The notes: a model not told the origin generated them from the letters alone. Positions 14,659 to 23,297 are shown, counted from the first letter of the stretch. The stretch: 29,691 bases of DNA from RGIG1752 sp045650425 (GCA_045650425.1 JAZRRD010000117.1:1-29691), one strand, 5' to 3'. Numbers and translations are program-made.

Positions 14659-16215
14659 ATGGAAAAAAACAAAAGAAATAAGATAATAGGATTATCGATA
14701 GGTATTTTTATAGTGCTAATAATTGTAGCGTCAAGTACATATGCATACTGGCAAATTACTAAAACGCAAGAAACGCCAAATGACATCGTCGCAGCATGTC
14801 TAGATTTAAATCTAGAAGATAAAAGTGCAGCAATAAATTTAGATAGTGCCTGGCCAATAAATGATGACGAAGCAGGTGATTTAACAGGATACACATTTAC
14901 AGTAACAAATAACTGTAATGAAGAAATAAATTATATTGTAGGACTAAATAGAGTTGAAGACTCTAACTACTTACAAGATTCAAGTGTAAAAGTAAGATTA
15001 GATGAACAATCATCACATGTATATGGAGATTTAAGTGATGTAGAATATGCAGATGCAGAAAATACATACACATCAAGAGTAAGTAAACAAGTGAGTGTAG
15101 AAACAATTTCTGCGAATGGAACAAATGAACATACAATAAGAGTGTGGGTAAGTGAGGATGCACCAGTTTCTGAACAAAGTAAGATATTCCAAGGCCAAGT
15201 GTTTATCACAGGAGGTCAAGGAATTGAAGTAAAAGAATGTTTCACAATCGCAAATAATGGAACTATACTTGGATATGATATATCATGTGGGAAAGAAGTG
15301 AAAGTTCCTGCTGAAATAAATGGGATAAAAGTCAAGGAAATAAATGCTTTCTCTTTTAATACTATTACTATAGGAGGAATCGTTGGTAGATATGGTGAAT
15401 TAGTACAAGTTAGTGGAAGTTATGAATATTCATTAGAAGATGTGGTTATGTATGTACAACAATTTCCAATTACATTAGGTGAGATTACTATTACTTCCAA
15501 AGAACAATTATTAGAATTAATGTGTGAGGGAAATACTGAATGTATACAGACGCAAGGGGAGTTTATATTAGTCGGATTAGAAGATTTTAATAATTATGAT
15601 TGGTCAAAATATGCAGAGATAGAATACTCAAATCAAGATATTACTGGAGAATATGCTATTAGTGACGTTGAAAAATTAGATTTAAGTGATGCAATATATT
15701 TAGAAAGAATTGGAAGCAATTCATTCTACATAGATCAGTATTTAAAAAGTTCAATAAACGATACTTGTGTATTTAAAAGTGATTATCATGGAGATTACTA
15801 TGAATGTCAATCAAATTTAAAAGAATTAAAATTACCGGTTAATGGAGTTTTATCTACAATAGGTGATGGTGCTTTTAGAAGACATAATCTTGAAAATTTA
15901 ACAATACCAAGTTCTGTCACAACAATCGGACAATCGGCATTTTCATCAGGTACACTTAAAAGTCTTACATTTGAAGATAGTTCATCAAGTCCAAGCAATT
16001 TAACAACGATAGAATCTAGTGCATTTAATTCTAATGATATAACAGGTACTTTAATTATACCAAAATCTGTCACTAAAATTGATGAAAATGGATTTTACGG
16101 TAATAATAATTTAACTAAGGTAATAATAAAAAATACTGAGGAAAATATTCACATATATAGTTGGAATTTCAACGATACAACAGAAATTGTGTATGATCCG
16201 AATTATACTGACTAA
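14659..16215 (+). CDS. SipW-type-signal, TasA-like/BspA-LRR surface protein 2
   Basis: A 518-residue member of the family. The signal region has hydrophobic residues 9-25 and STYAYW at 26-31. The TasA-like domain runs to about 195 (TGYTFTVTNNC) and ends in VFITGGQG. A variable middle follows, with several Cys, including a pair flanking the stretch after SINDTC. BspA repeats follow (LTIPSSVTTIGQSAF, then two or three more), ending DPNYTD. The first 200 residues closely match the other copies while the middle is unlike copies 1 and 4. ATG start with AAGAGGT upstream. No cell-wall sorting signal is present. Probably a secreted or surface protein of adhesin type. Confidence 0.85.
   Translation: MEKNKRNKIIGLSIGIFIVLIIVASSTYAYWQITKTQETPNDIVAACLDLNLEDKSAAINLDSAWPINDDEAGDLTGYTFTVTNNCNEEINYIVGLNRVEDSNYLQDSSVKVRLDEQSSHVYGDLSDVEYADAENTYTSRVSKQVSVETISANGTNEHTIRVWVSEDAPVSEQSKIFQGQVFITGGQGIEVKECFTIANNGTILGYDISCGKEVKVPAEINGIKVKEINAFSFNTITIGGIVGRYGELVQVSGSYEYSLEDVVMYVQQFPITLGEITITSKEQLLELMCEGNTECIQTQGEFILVGLEDFNNYDWSKYAEIEYSNQDITGEYAISDVEKLDLSDAIYLERIGSNSFYIDQYLKSSINDTCVFKSDYHGDYYECQSNLKELKLPVNGVLSTIGDGAFRRHNLENLTIPSSVTTIGQSAFSSGTLKSLTFEDSSSSPSNLTTIESSAFNSNDITGTLIIPKSVTKIDENGFYGNNNLTKVIIKNTEENIHIYSWNFNDTTEIVYDPNYTD
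14799..14816. repeat. 18-bp perfect palindrome inside LRR gene 2
   Basis: Identical to the palindrome at 6890, at the same codons. The upstream codons differ silently (GACATCGTCGCA here, GATATCGTAGCA in copy 1). Confidence 0.9.
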
Positions 16216-16238
16216 AGCCTAGAACATAGGCTTTTTTT
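16214..16238 (+). terminator. Terminator after LRR gene 2
   Basis: AAAGCCTA (16214-16221) pairs with TAGGCTTT (16227-16234) around GAACA. T continues to 16238. The stem overlaps the stop codon. Confidence 0.85.
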
Positions 16239-16273
16239 AGTATACAATTATTTTACATGTATTGGCGTATCAA

Positions 16274-16302
16274 TTGACATTAGTTATCATTTATAGTATA
16301 TT
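16274..16302 (+). promoter_or_regulatory. Sigma-A promoter of the 16326-17485 operon
   Basis: TTGACA (16274-16279), a 17-base spacer, and TATATT (16297-16302). Transcription would begin near 16309, just before AAAAAGGTGAT. Confidence 0.75.
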
Positions 16303-16325
16303 TATATAAAGAAAAAGGTGATTTA

Positions 16326-17267
16326 ATGAGTAATAAATATGATGTAAGTCCAACAATTGCTGAAGAATTAGCTAAGCTAGAAGCGGATAGAGTTCAAGCG
16401 ATTGCAGAATTAACTGGAGAAAATCCAAATAATTATATAAGTAAAGAATCAGCAGGAACTATGGCAAGAATAGATGCTGATGGGAAAGAATTTATTGCCA
16501 ATATTCAAAAAGAAGCAGAACAAACTTTAACAGAGTTAGGTATTCCAAACAAAGTTGAAGATGCTCCAGCAATGAGTGAAATCGAACAAAGTGTTTACGA
16601 TATGAGTATTGGAAACTTAGAAATAAAAAAATTAACAAGAGCAGTAGAAATTTTAATTGCTGTAGTTTTAGCAGCTTCAACAAGTTTGGCTTTATTAGTA
16701 GAATATTTTAAAACTCATAATAAAGTGGCAGAGTTACGTGAACAATATGCTAATTATGAGGAATTAATTGATTTTAACACAGGTACAGGTGAACATAATT
16801 ATAGTAGACGTGAAATTGGACAAGCAATAGCTAGTTCCATTATTCAAAAAGCATCTTATAATCAAGATTTAGATGTAAATAGAGAACTTATTTATGCTCT
16901 AGGAACAATGGATCTTCCAAAATATGGATATTCTCAAAGTGAAGCCTTTCGTAAAAACGGAGATAATCCTGATTATTTACCACAAGGATGGGCTGAAGGA
17001 ATTTATTCAGAAATTAGATATGAATTAATGGAAGCAGGAGTAATTGCTTTACCTGAGACATTAAAACAATATATGATTGCTAATGGTTTTGCCAAAGGTA
17101 AATTTAGATTAAATGATATTACAAAGAAAATTAGTTTTGTACCTTTAGAAGAAGGCGAAGAACTTAGCGTAGATGATATTTATAAAAATCTAAGAGAATT
17201 TACTCAAGCTTATGCTGTTAATTCTGAAGGGTTAGATGATATTCAAGGCCTAGGAGGAAGAAAATAA
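16326..17267 (+). CDS. Uncharacterised single-pass membrane protein
   Basis: I do not recognise a family for this 313-residue protein. Residues 1-100 are acidic and helical, with an Ala/Glu-rich coiled-coil-like stretch. One strong membrane segment spans about 107-127 (ILIAVVLAASTSLALLVEYF), followed by a coiled-coil-like stretch to about 145. The rest is a soluble domain of about 170 residues. There is no signal peptide, so the orientation is unclear. AAAGGTGAT gives a good start. It shares one base with the next gene (stop codon TAA, start ATG), so the two are co-translated. A clean sigma-A promoter suggests vegetative expression. Confidence 0.75.
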   Translation: MSNKYDVSPTIAEELAKLEADRVQAIAELTGENPNNYISKESAGTMARIDADGKEFIANIQKEAEQTLTELGIPNKVEDAPAMSEIEQSVYDMSIGNLEIKKLTRAVEILIAVVLAASTSLALLVEYFKTHNKVAELREQYANYEELIDFNTGTGEHNYSRREIGQAIASSIIQKASYNQDLDVNRELIYALGTMDLPKYGYSQSEAFRKNGDNPDYLPQGWAEGIYSEIRYELMEAGVIALPETLKQYMIANGFAKGKFRLNDITKKISFVPLEEGEELSVDDIYKNLREFTQAYAVNSEGLDDIQGLGGRK

Positions 17268-17485
17268 TGAAACAAGAGGTTGAAGTTATAGTGCTTGAAG
17301 ACAATCAAGAGTATTTACCAACAAAAACCGTTGTTATAAATGGAACAAAATATTATGCTCTTGTAAATGTTAATGATACTAAGAAAATTTGTTTTCGAAA
17401 AGAAATTGAAAAAAATGGTGAAACTTACATTTCAATGTTAGCAAACAAAGAAGAATTAGAAATGGTTATAAATAAAATGCAATAA
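17267..17485 (+). CDS. DUF1292-like small protein
   Basis: This 72-residue protein follows the layout of DUF1292 (YrzB) proteins: a first strand E-V-I-V-L-E-D, a second T-V-V-I-N-G-x-K-Y-Y-A-L-V, a third with C-F-R-K-E, then an acidic end (ANKEELEMVINKM). DUF1292 proteins have no established function. The ATG overlaps the previous stop codon, with GGAGGAAG upstream. No strong terminator separates it from the T-box promoter, though that promoter's own leader would end read-through. Confidence 0.65.
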   Translation: MKQEVEVIVLEDNQEYLPTKTVVINGTKYYALVNVNDTKKICFRKEIEKNGETYISMLANKEELEMVINKMQ

Positions 17486-17491
17486 AATTAT

Positions 17492-17518
17492 TTGCAATTA
17501 AAAAAAATGTGTTATAAT
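17492..17518 (+). promoter_or_regulatory. Promoter of ileS (extended -10)
   Basis: TATAAT (17513-17518) is preceded by TGT, an extended -10. A TTGCAA at 17492 is spaced 15 bases, so the extended -10 probably compensates. Confidence 0.65.
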
Positions 17519-17524
17519 ACATTT

Positions 17525-17740
17525 TATAAAAAGCGATGAATGAGACAAGTTATTTATAAAGTAGCTTTCAAGAGAGTTAGTGGAAGGTGTGAACTAACAA
17601 AGTAAAATATAATTAATATCACTCAGGAGTTGGTTATCTGAAATATTTTAAGATAACCCGTAGATATCTACGTTACAAAAAAGAGTAAAAATTAAGGTGG
17701 TACCACGAAACATTCGTCCTTTGAGATGGATGTTTTTTTT
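17525..17740 (+). promoter_or_regulatory. T-box leader, isoleucine-specific
   Basis: This tRNA-sensing leader controls ileS. Stem I contains the conserved GTTAGTGGAAGGTGTGAAC region (about 17576-17594). The specifier codon ATC (17618-17620) codes Ile. GGTTATCT pairs with AGATAACC (17632-17658), and the perfect palindrome CGTAGATATCTACG (17659-17672) forms another hairpin. The T-box sequence AAGGTGGTACCACG (17694-17707) contains TGGT, which pairs with an ACCA tRNA end. The terminator stem is 17709-17718 with 17725-17734, then T8. Uncharged tRNA-Ile would favour the antiterminator and raise ileS expression. Confidence 0.95.
17709..17740 (+). terminator. T-box regulated terminator
   Basis: AACATTCGTC (17709-17718) pairs with GATGGATGTT (17725-17734) with two G-U pairs. 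T runs from 17733 to 17740. It competes with the antiterminator formed with the T-box sequence. Confidence 0.88.
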
Positions 17741-17761
17741 ATTTAGAAAGGATTGAATTTA

Positions 17762-20700
17762 ATGAAAAATTTTAAAGAATTAGACAAAAGACCTACTCAT
17801 GAAGTAGAACAAAGTATTTTAGAAAAATGGGGTGGAGTTAACAAAATTTTAGATAAAACTATCGAGAAAAGAAAAGACTCAGAAAATTTTGTCTTCTTTG
17901 ATGGCCCTGCTACAGCAAATGGAATGCCTGGAATTCATCATATGCTTGCAAAATTTTTAAAAGATTCATTTTGTAAATATAAAACAATGACAGGAAAAAA
18001 AGTATTAAGAAAAGTTGGTTGGGATACACATGGGCTTCCAGTTGAACTTCAAGTTGAAAAAGAACTTGGGTTTTCTGGAAAAAAAGATATCGAAAAATAT
18101 GGTATTAAGGAATTTAATCAAAAGTGTCGCGAAAGTGTTTGGAAAAATGAAAAAGCATTTTCAGATTTAACAAGTAAGATGGGACAGTTTATTGATCTTG
18201 AACATCCATATGTTACTTATGATAATAATTATATTGAAACAGAATGGTGGATTTTAAAGAAATTCTTTGAAGAAGGATTATTTTATGAAGGTGTAAAAAT
18301 ATTACCATATTGTCCACGTTGTGGAACAGGACTTGCATCTCATGAAGTTGCTCAAGGATATAAAGAAGTAACAGTTGAAACAGTTATAGTGCCAATGAAA
18401 AAGAAAGATGCAGATGAATATTTCTTAGTATGGACAACAACTCCTTGGACATTAATTGCTAATGTAGCATTATGTGTTAATCCAAAAGAAGAATATATAA
18501 AAGTAGAATCTATGGGATATAAATTTATCTTAGCAAAAAAATTAGCATCTAGTATTTTAGGTGAAGATTATACAGTATTAGAAACATATTTAGGAAAAGA
18601 TTTAGAGTATACTGAATACGAACAATTAATCCCAGAAATAGAAGTTAATAAAAAAGCTTTCTTTGTTACATGTGATGAATATGTAACTATGGAAGATGGT
18701 ACTGGTATCGTACATATTGCTCCAGCGTTTGGTGAAGATGATGCAAACGTTGGTAAGAATTATGATTTACCATATGTTAACCCAGTAGGTGAAGATGGTA
18801 AATATACAATGGGGCCATGGAAAGGGACACTAGTATTTGATGCTGATCTTGAAGTAATCAAGTATTTAAAAGCAAATGATAAATTATTTAAAAAACAAAA
18901 AATGGTTCATGACTATCCTCATTGTTGGAGATGTGATTCACCACTTTTATACTATTCTAAACCAAGTTACTATTTAGAAATAACTAAGATTAAAGATAAA
19001 ATTATCGAAGCTAATAAAACAATCAAATGGTATCCAGAATATGTCGGAGAAAAAAGATTTGGTAACTGGTTAGAAAATTTAAAAGATTGGGCTATCTCTC
19101 GTAGTAGATATTGGGGAACACCACTTCCATATTGGACTTGTGAATGTGGATATGATTTAATGGTAGGTTCAAGAAAAGAATTAGTTGAGCTTGCTATCGA
19201 AGAAATTGATGAATCTATTGATCTACATAGACCTTATGTTGATGATGTTCATATTAAATGTCCTAAGTGTGGAAAAGCAATGTCTAGATGTAAAGATGTA
19301 ATTGATTGTTGGTTTGATTCAGGAGCAATGCCATTTGCACAATATCATTATCCATTTGAAAATATAGAATTCTGGGAGACTCAATTCCCTGCAGACTTTA
19401 TTTGTGAAGGAATTGATCAAACTAGAGGATGGTTCTATACATTGTTAATTATCTCAACATTTATTAAAGGCTGTGCACCATTTAAAAGTGTTTTAGTAAA
19501 TGATTTAATCCAAGATGCTGAAGGAAAGAAAATGAGTAAATCAAAAGGTAATATTGTTGAACCATTTACTACAATGAAAGAATACGGGGCAGATACAGTA
19601 AGATTCTACTTACCTTATGTTTCTCCAGTATGGACTCCATTAAAATTTGATATGAATGGACTTAAAGAAGTATACTCTAAATTCTTCAATCCATTAAGAA
19701 ATACGTATAGTTTCTTTGCAATGTATGCAAATACTGATAATATCGATATTGCTGAATGTAATGTTGTTTATGAAGATCGTGAAGAGATTGATAAGTGGTT
19801 ATTAAGTAAATATAATAAATTATTAAAATATGTAACAGAATCTTATGAAGAATATGATTTAAATAAAGTAGTTAAAGCAGTTACTGAATTTGTTTCATCA
19901 GATTTATCTAACTGGTATATTAGACGTAATAGAAAAAGATTCTGGGGTAGTGAATTAGATAATTCTAAAAAATCAGTTTATATAACTACATATGAAGTTT
20001 TAGTAGGACTTGTAAAAATGATAGCTCCAGTAGTGCCATTCTTAACTGAAGAAATTTATTGTAACTTAACTGGAGAAGAATCAGTACATTTAACAGATTT
20101 CCCTAAATATGATGAAAGTTTAATTAATGAAAAATTAGAAGAAAAAATGGATTTAGTTAGAGATTTGATTAGTATTGGTAGATTTGTTCGCGAAGAAAAT
20201 AAAATTAAAGTACGTCAACCATTAAAAGAAATCCTAATAGATGGAAAACAAGAAAGTATAATTGATGATTTAGTTACTTTAATCGAAGAAGAGTTAAACG
20301 TAAAAAAAGTTACTTTTGTTAAAAATTTAAATGAATACATGAATATTGAAGTTAAACCAAACTTTAAAACAGCAGGACCTGTATTTGGACCAAAAGTTAA
20401 AGCTTATCAAGAATATTTAAAAACTATTAGTGATGAAGATATTGTTAAGTTACAAAATAAAGAACAATTAACCATTTCTATTGATGATAATGAATATGTT
20501 ATTAATCAAGATTTAATTGATATTAGAATTTCATCTAAAGAAGGCTTTAATGTAGGAATGGAAAATAATAATTTCATTATTCTTAATACTGAACTAACTC
20601 ATGAATTAATATTAGAAGGAAATGCTCGTGAAATAGTCTCTAAAGTACAACAACTTCGTAAAAATAAAGATTTTGATGTTGCGGATAGAATCAAACTATA

Positions 20701-20857
20701 TTACAGTTCTGATGATGAAATAAAAGAAACTTTTGAACAATTTGGAGAATACATCAAAGATGAAACTTTATCATTAGAATTAATAATAAAAGAAGATTTA
20801 ATTGAAACATTTGATATAAATGGTCACGAAGTAAAAATTGACGTAGAAAAAATATAA
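17762..20857 (+). CDS. ileS: Isoleucyl-tRNA synthetase, eukaryote-like type 2, with GXHH motif
   Basis: The enzyme charges tRNA-Ile. This 1031-residue class I synthetase has FFDGPATANGMPGIHH at residues 45-60, where the HIGH-type motif reads GIHH (57-60), an HXGH to GXHH swap. It has the CP1 editing domain (VWTTTPWTLIANV), zinc-binding Cys clusters (CPRCG, CECG, CPKCG) and KMSKS at 590-594. Length and signatures match type 2 (eukaryote-like, mupirocin-insensitive) bacterial enzymes rather than type 1. The C-terminal part is about 400 residues. Start ATG 17762 is preferred over TTG 17753, because AAAGGA (17747-17752) abuts the TTG and is well spaced for the ATG. Controlled by the T-box upstream. 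Confidence 0.96.
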   Translation: MKNFKELDKRPTHEVEQSILEKWGGVNKILDKTIEKRKDSENFVFFDGPATANGMPGIHHMLAKFLKDSFCKYKTMTGKKVLRKVGWDTHGLPVELQVEKELGFSGKKDIEKYGIKEFNQKCRESVWKNEKAFSDLTSKMGQFIDLEHPYVTYDNNYIETEWWILKKFFEEGLFYEGVKILPYCPRCGTGLASHEVAQGYKEVTVETVIVPMKKKDADEYFLVWTTTPWTLIANVALCVNPKEEYIKVESMGYKFILAKKLASSILGEDYTVLETYLGKDLEYTEYEQLIPEIEVNKKAFFVTCDEYVTMEDGTGIVHIAPAFGEDDANVGKNYDLPYVNPVGEDGKYTMGPWKGTLVFDADLEVIKYLKANDKLFKKQKMVHDYPHCWRCDSPLLYYSKPSYYLEITKIKDKIIEANKTIKWYPEYVGEKRFGNWLENLKDWAISRSRYWGTPLPYWTCECGYDLMVGSRKELVELAIEEIDESIDLHRPYVDDVHIKCPKCGKAMSRCKDVIDCWFDSGAMPFAQYHYPFENIEFWETQFPADFICEGIDQTRGWFYTLLIISTFIKGCAPFKSVLVNDLIQDAEGKKMSKSKGNIVEPFTTMKEYGADTVRFYLPYVSPVWTPLKFDMNGLKEVYSKFFNPLRNTYSFFAMYANTDNIDIAECNVVYEDREEIDKWLLSKYNKLLKYVTESYEEYDLNKVVKAVTEFVSSDLSNWYIRRNRKRFWGSELDNSKKSVYITTYEVLVGLVKMIAPVVPFLTEEIYCNLTGEESVHLTDFPKYDESLINEKLEEKMDLVRDLISIGRFVREENKIKVRQPLKEILIDGKQESIIDDLVTLIEEELNVKKVTFVKNLNEYMNIEVKPNFKTAGPVFGPKVKAYQEYLKTISDEDIVKLQNKEQLTISIDDNEYVINQDLIDIRISSKEGFNVGMENNNFIILNTELTHELILEGNAREIVSKVQQLRKNKDFDVADRIKLYYSSDDEIKETFEQFGEYIKDETLSLELIIKEDLIETFDINGHEVKIDVEKI

Positions 20858-20864
20858 TTAAATC

Positions 20865-20893
20865 AAAAAAATCGACATAATGTCGGTTTTTTT
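20865..20893 (+). terminator. ileS terminator, probably bidirectional
   Basis: A7 plus TCGACA pairs with TGTCGG plus T7 around TAA (20865-20893). The A run on the other side means it may also terminate the minus-strand capA transcript. Confidence 0.88.
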
Positions 20894-20916
20894 AATTGTT
20901 TTATAAAAAAAGCAAA

Positions 20917-22185
20917 TTAGTTTATATCTAATTTACTTTGTAGTTCAACAATTTGTACTGCATCATCATATTTAGTTAAGACATCTTTATAATCATCATA
21001 TAATTTTTGAAGTCCATTTTCACCTTTATATTGAGAAGTTAAGATTGTTAAATATTTGTCTTCCATTTTACTAAATGGAACAATCTTATAAGGACCTTTA
21101 GCTGGTCCAGCAGAGTGAGTGTAAATCAGTTCTGCTCCAACATCTCCAAGTTCAATAGTAGTTTCTCCCTCTGGAGTAACAGTTTTAGTAATTGTTAATG
21201 TGCCTAAAGCTCCAATTGTAACTTTTTGACCATATTGTCCGGGCTTTGTAGCGGTTAAATAACCTTGATTACTAATTAAATTTCCCAGAGCGTAAAATAC
21301 AACTGTATCTCCAATTCTTTCGATAGGTTGTATACAATGTGCATGGTTTCCGATAACTATATCTACATCTTGTTCTGCTAAGAAATTAGCAATTTTCTTT
21401 TCTTCAGCATTTGGTTCTAATATATATTCAATACCCCAGTGCATTGAAACAATAAGAACGTCTACTTTATCTCTTAAGTTTGCAATATCATTTTTTACTT
21501 TTTCTTCATTATAGGTATTTACTAAATAAGATTTGTTTTTAGGAACTGGATTCCCATTAGTTGAAGTAGTATAAGCTAAGAAGCCATATGTTATTCCATT
21601 AACTTCTCCAATTAATCTTGTATAATCATTTTTCATTTCTTCGGAATCTGTCATTCCATCAAATATTATATTATCTTTCGTATTCCAGTAGGCGACACTA
21701 CCTAAAACTCCATTAGAACCGACATCCATACTATGATTATTAGCTAAAGATACTAAATTGAAACCGGCATCAACAGCAGCATCTCCATACGCTTTTGGTG
21801 TATTAAAATAAAGACCTCCACCTGTGGGATAATAATCATCATTTCCACTTATTACTGATTCTTGATTATAAAATTTAATATCATAATCTGCTAAAATATC
21901 TCTAATTAAATCAAACTGTGAGGTATAATTCCATGTACCATCACTTTGCTTACCACTATTTCTTACAGGTTTATGAATTAATGCATCACCAGCAGCTAAG
22001 AATTTTGCTGTATAAACTCGATCTTTAGGCTCTTCAACTACTGGATTAGTTTTTTCTTCATTGTTTGATCTTGGTTTATTTAGTAATTTAGGAACTGAAA
22101 TTATTCCTCCGATTAATATAGAAATTAAAAGGATTAATAATAAAATTCTTTTAATTTTTAGTTTTCTTATTCGTTTACCACTCAT
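20917..22185 (-). CDS. CapA-family (poly-gamma-glutamate capsule-like) protein
   Basis: An N-terminal basic stretch and one membrane segment (about residues 14-33) anchor an outside domain of about 350 residues related to PgsA/CapA, a metallophosphatase-like fold. Visible motifs are FLAAGDALIH, LANNHSMD, SMHWGIEY and GNHAHCIQP, matching the D, N-H, H-x-G and G-N-H-x-H metal-site pattern. No pgsB/C or other capsule genes are adjacent, so a capsule role is not shown; single CapA proteins in gut Firmicutes are common. Several ATGs open the frame. ATG at 22185 has GGTGAG four bases upstream, while the first ATG (22197) sits at the predicted transcription start. Confidence 0.88.
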   Translation of the reverse strand: MSGKRIRKLKIKRILLLILLISILIGGIISVPKLLNKPRSNNEEKTNPVVEEPKDRVYTAKFLAAGDALIHKPVRNSGKQSDGTWNYTSQFDLIRDILADYDIKFYNQESVISGNDDYYPTGGGLYFNTPKAYGDAAVDAGFNLVSLANNHSMDVGSNGVLGSVAYWNTKDNIIFDGMTDSEEMKNDYTRLIGEVNGITYGFLAYTTSTNGNPVPKNKSYLVNTYNEEKVKNDIANLRDKVDVLIVSMHWGIEYILEPNAEEKKIANFLAEQDVDIVIGNHAHCIQPIERIGDTVVFYALGNLISNQGYLTATKPGQYGQKVTIGALGTLTITKTVTPEGETTIELGDVGAELIYTHSAGPAKGPYKIVPFSKMEDKYLTILTSQYKGENGLQKLYDDYKDVLTKYDDAVQIVELQSKLDIN

Positions 22186-22201
22186 CATTCTCACCATCTT
22201 G

Positions 22202-22230
22202 ATTATAACTTATTAAGAATTTTATGTCTA
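22202..22230 (-). promoter_or_regulatory. Sigma-A promoter of the CapA-like gene
   Basis: On the minus strand, TAGACA (22230-22225), a 17-base spacer, and TATAAT (22207-22202). Transcription would begin near 22195, practically at the first ATG. Confidence 0.75.
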
Positions 22231-22294
22231 TTTTTTTCTTGTTTTTTTAGTTATTTAATGTTAATATATCCGTTAATTGAAGAAGGGGATAAAT

Positions 22295-23173
22295 ATGGAA
22301 GTTATTGAAAATTTTCAAGAACTTGAGAAAATAAACTTTCAACAACATGCAGGAAATTTTAAAAATAATAGAGAAAAAGAAATATATTTAAGAAAAGATC
22401 GAGTTGTAAGATTATATGATGCTGAAAATGTAATAAAAACTGCAGGAAACAATTTAGAATTTTTACAAAATTTACTAAACTTGCATATTGATGGTGTTAA
22501 TACTCCTAACAGAATATGTCTTGATTCCAAATTACCTGGTCATCATTACATAATAAGTAAATATCTTAAAGACTCAATTGATTTAGAATATTTTGATAGA
22601 AAAACTAATTCATTCGAAGATATTTTAAAAGTCACTATAAGCATTTTTGAAACCTTAGAAAAATGTCATGAAGAAAATTTATACATATTTGATATTCATA
22701 GTGGAAACATATTAGTTGATAGTGACTTAAAACCATATTTTTTTGATTTTGATAATTCTCTTTTTATTAAAAATGATAAATTAATATTTGAATCTAAATC
22801 TACAACTTTCTCTGACTGTATGAAAATGAGGGAAGCTCAAAACTGTTTTAAGAGATGTTATGGCTCTCTAAATTATTTAAATAATTTTTATAATGCAAAC
22901 CCAGATTTGTTGGTTGGTTTTTATCAACAATTTGATAAAGAATATACTTTACAAATGATTTTAGATATCATGTATATACGTAAGCGAATGGGAGTAAATC
23001 CATATTGTGATTTAGATAAAAATAATATAAAAAAACTAGGTTTATCTTCTAAATTTACAAAAAAATTAATAAATGCATTTATTAATGGAGAACCTTTTGA
23101 AGATACAGATTATTTTTTAGATGAGTTGAAAGATTTACAAGGTAGTAGGCTGTCAAGAAAATTAAATCGTTGA
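22295..23173 (+). CDS. Protein-kinase-like (phosphotransferase fold) protein
   Basis: This 292-residue soluble protein has a kinase-like catalytic core. An FDIHSGN loop (Asp133, His135, Asn138) matches the HxD/DxHxxN catalytic loop, and a strand ends FFDFDN with the metal Asp at 151 or 153. Upstream, HYIISKYL looks like the hinge. A clear glycine loop is lacking, but a Lys/Arg-rich strand K-D-R-V-V-R-L-Y may provide the ATP lysine. It lacks a membrane segment. ATG 22295 has AAGGGGAT upstream; an in-frame earlier start at 22277 does not. The target, whether protein or small molecule, is unknown. The LRR module copy 3 follows 28 bp later. Confidence 0.65.
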   Translation: MEVIENFQELEKINFQQHAGNFKNNREKEIYLRKDRVVRLYDAENVIKTAGNNLEFLQNLLNLHIDGVNTPNRICLDSKLPGHHYIISKYLKDSIDLEYFDRKTNSFEDILKVTISIFETLEKCHEENLYIFDIHSGNILVDSDLKPYFFDFDNSLFIKNDKLIFESKSTTFSDCMKMREAQNCFKRCYGSLNYLNNFYNANPDLLVGFYQQFDKEYTLQMILDIMYIRKRMGVNPYCDLDKNNIKKLGLSSKFTKKLINAFINGEPFEDTDYFLDELKDLQGSRLSRKLNR

Positions 23174-23213
23174 TATTTAATAAAGTAAATAAATTTAAAT
23201 GTGTAAAGTTTAC

Positions 23214-23245
23214 AAAAAATCGATTTTTTAAAGTCGATTTTTTTT
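23214..23245 (+). terminator. Module terminator, copy 3
   Basis: AAAAAATCGA (23214-23223) pairs with TCGATTTTTT (23234-23243) around a ten-base loop, then T to 23245. Confidence 0.7.
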
Positions 23246-23274
23246 GACTTTTGATGTCTGGGGGGGGGTATGAT
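23244..23274 (+). promoter_or_regulatory. Promoter with G9 tract in its spacer, copy 3
   Basis: TTGACT (23244-23249), a 19-base spacer ending in G9 (23260-23268), then TATGAT (23269-23274). Loss of one or two G would give 18 or 17 bases and probably stronger expression (inference). Confidence 0.72.
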
Positions 23275-23297
23275 TATTATAGAAAAGAGGTAAAGAA

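Larger units (their letters stand above)
23202..23297 (+). repeat. LRR-gene leader module, copy 3
   Basis: TGTAAAGTTTACA (23202-23214), then a diverged hairpin, TTGACT, G9 (23260-23268), TATGAT and AAGAGGT. The hairpin stem differs from the other three, yet the dyad, T run, -35, G tract and -10 are kept, which points to selection on those parts. Confidence 0.9.

Noticed and set aside
14520..14894. Minus-strand ORFs opposite the 5' ends of the LRR genes, with similar translations at several loci (also near 6659, 23606, 26425)
   Set aside because: Their similarity is explained by conservation of the sense-strand LRR genes and modules. They lack ribosome binding sites and protein-like features.
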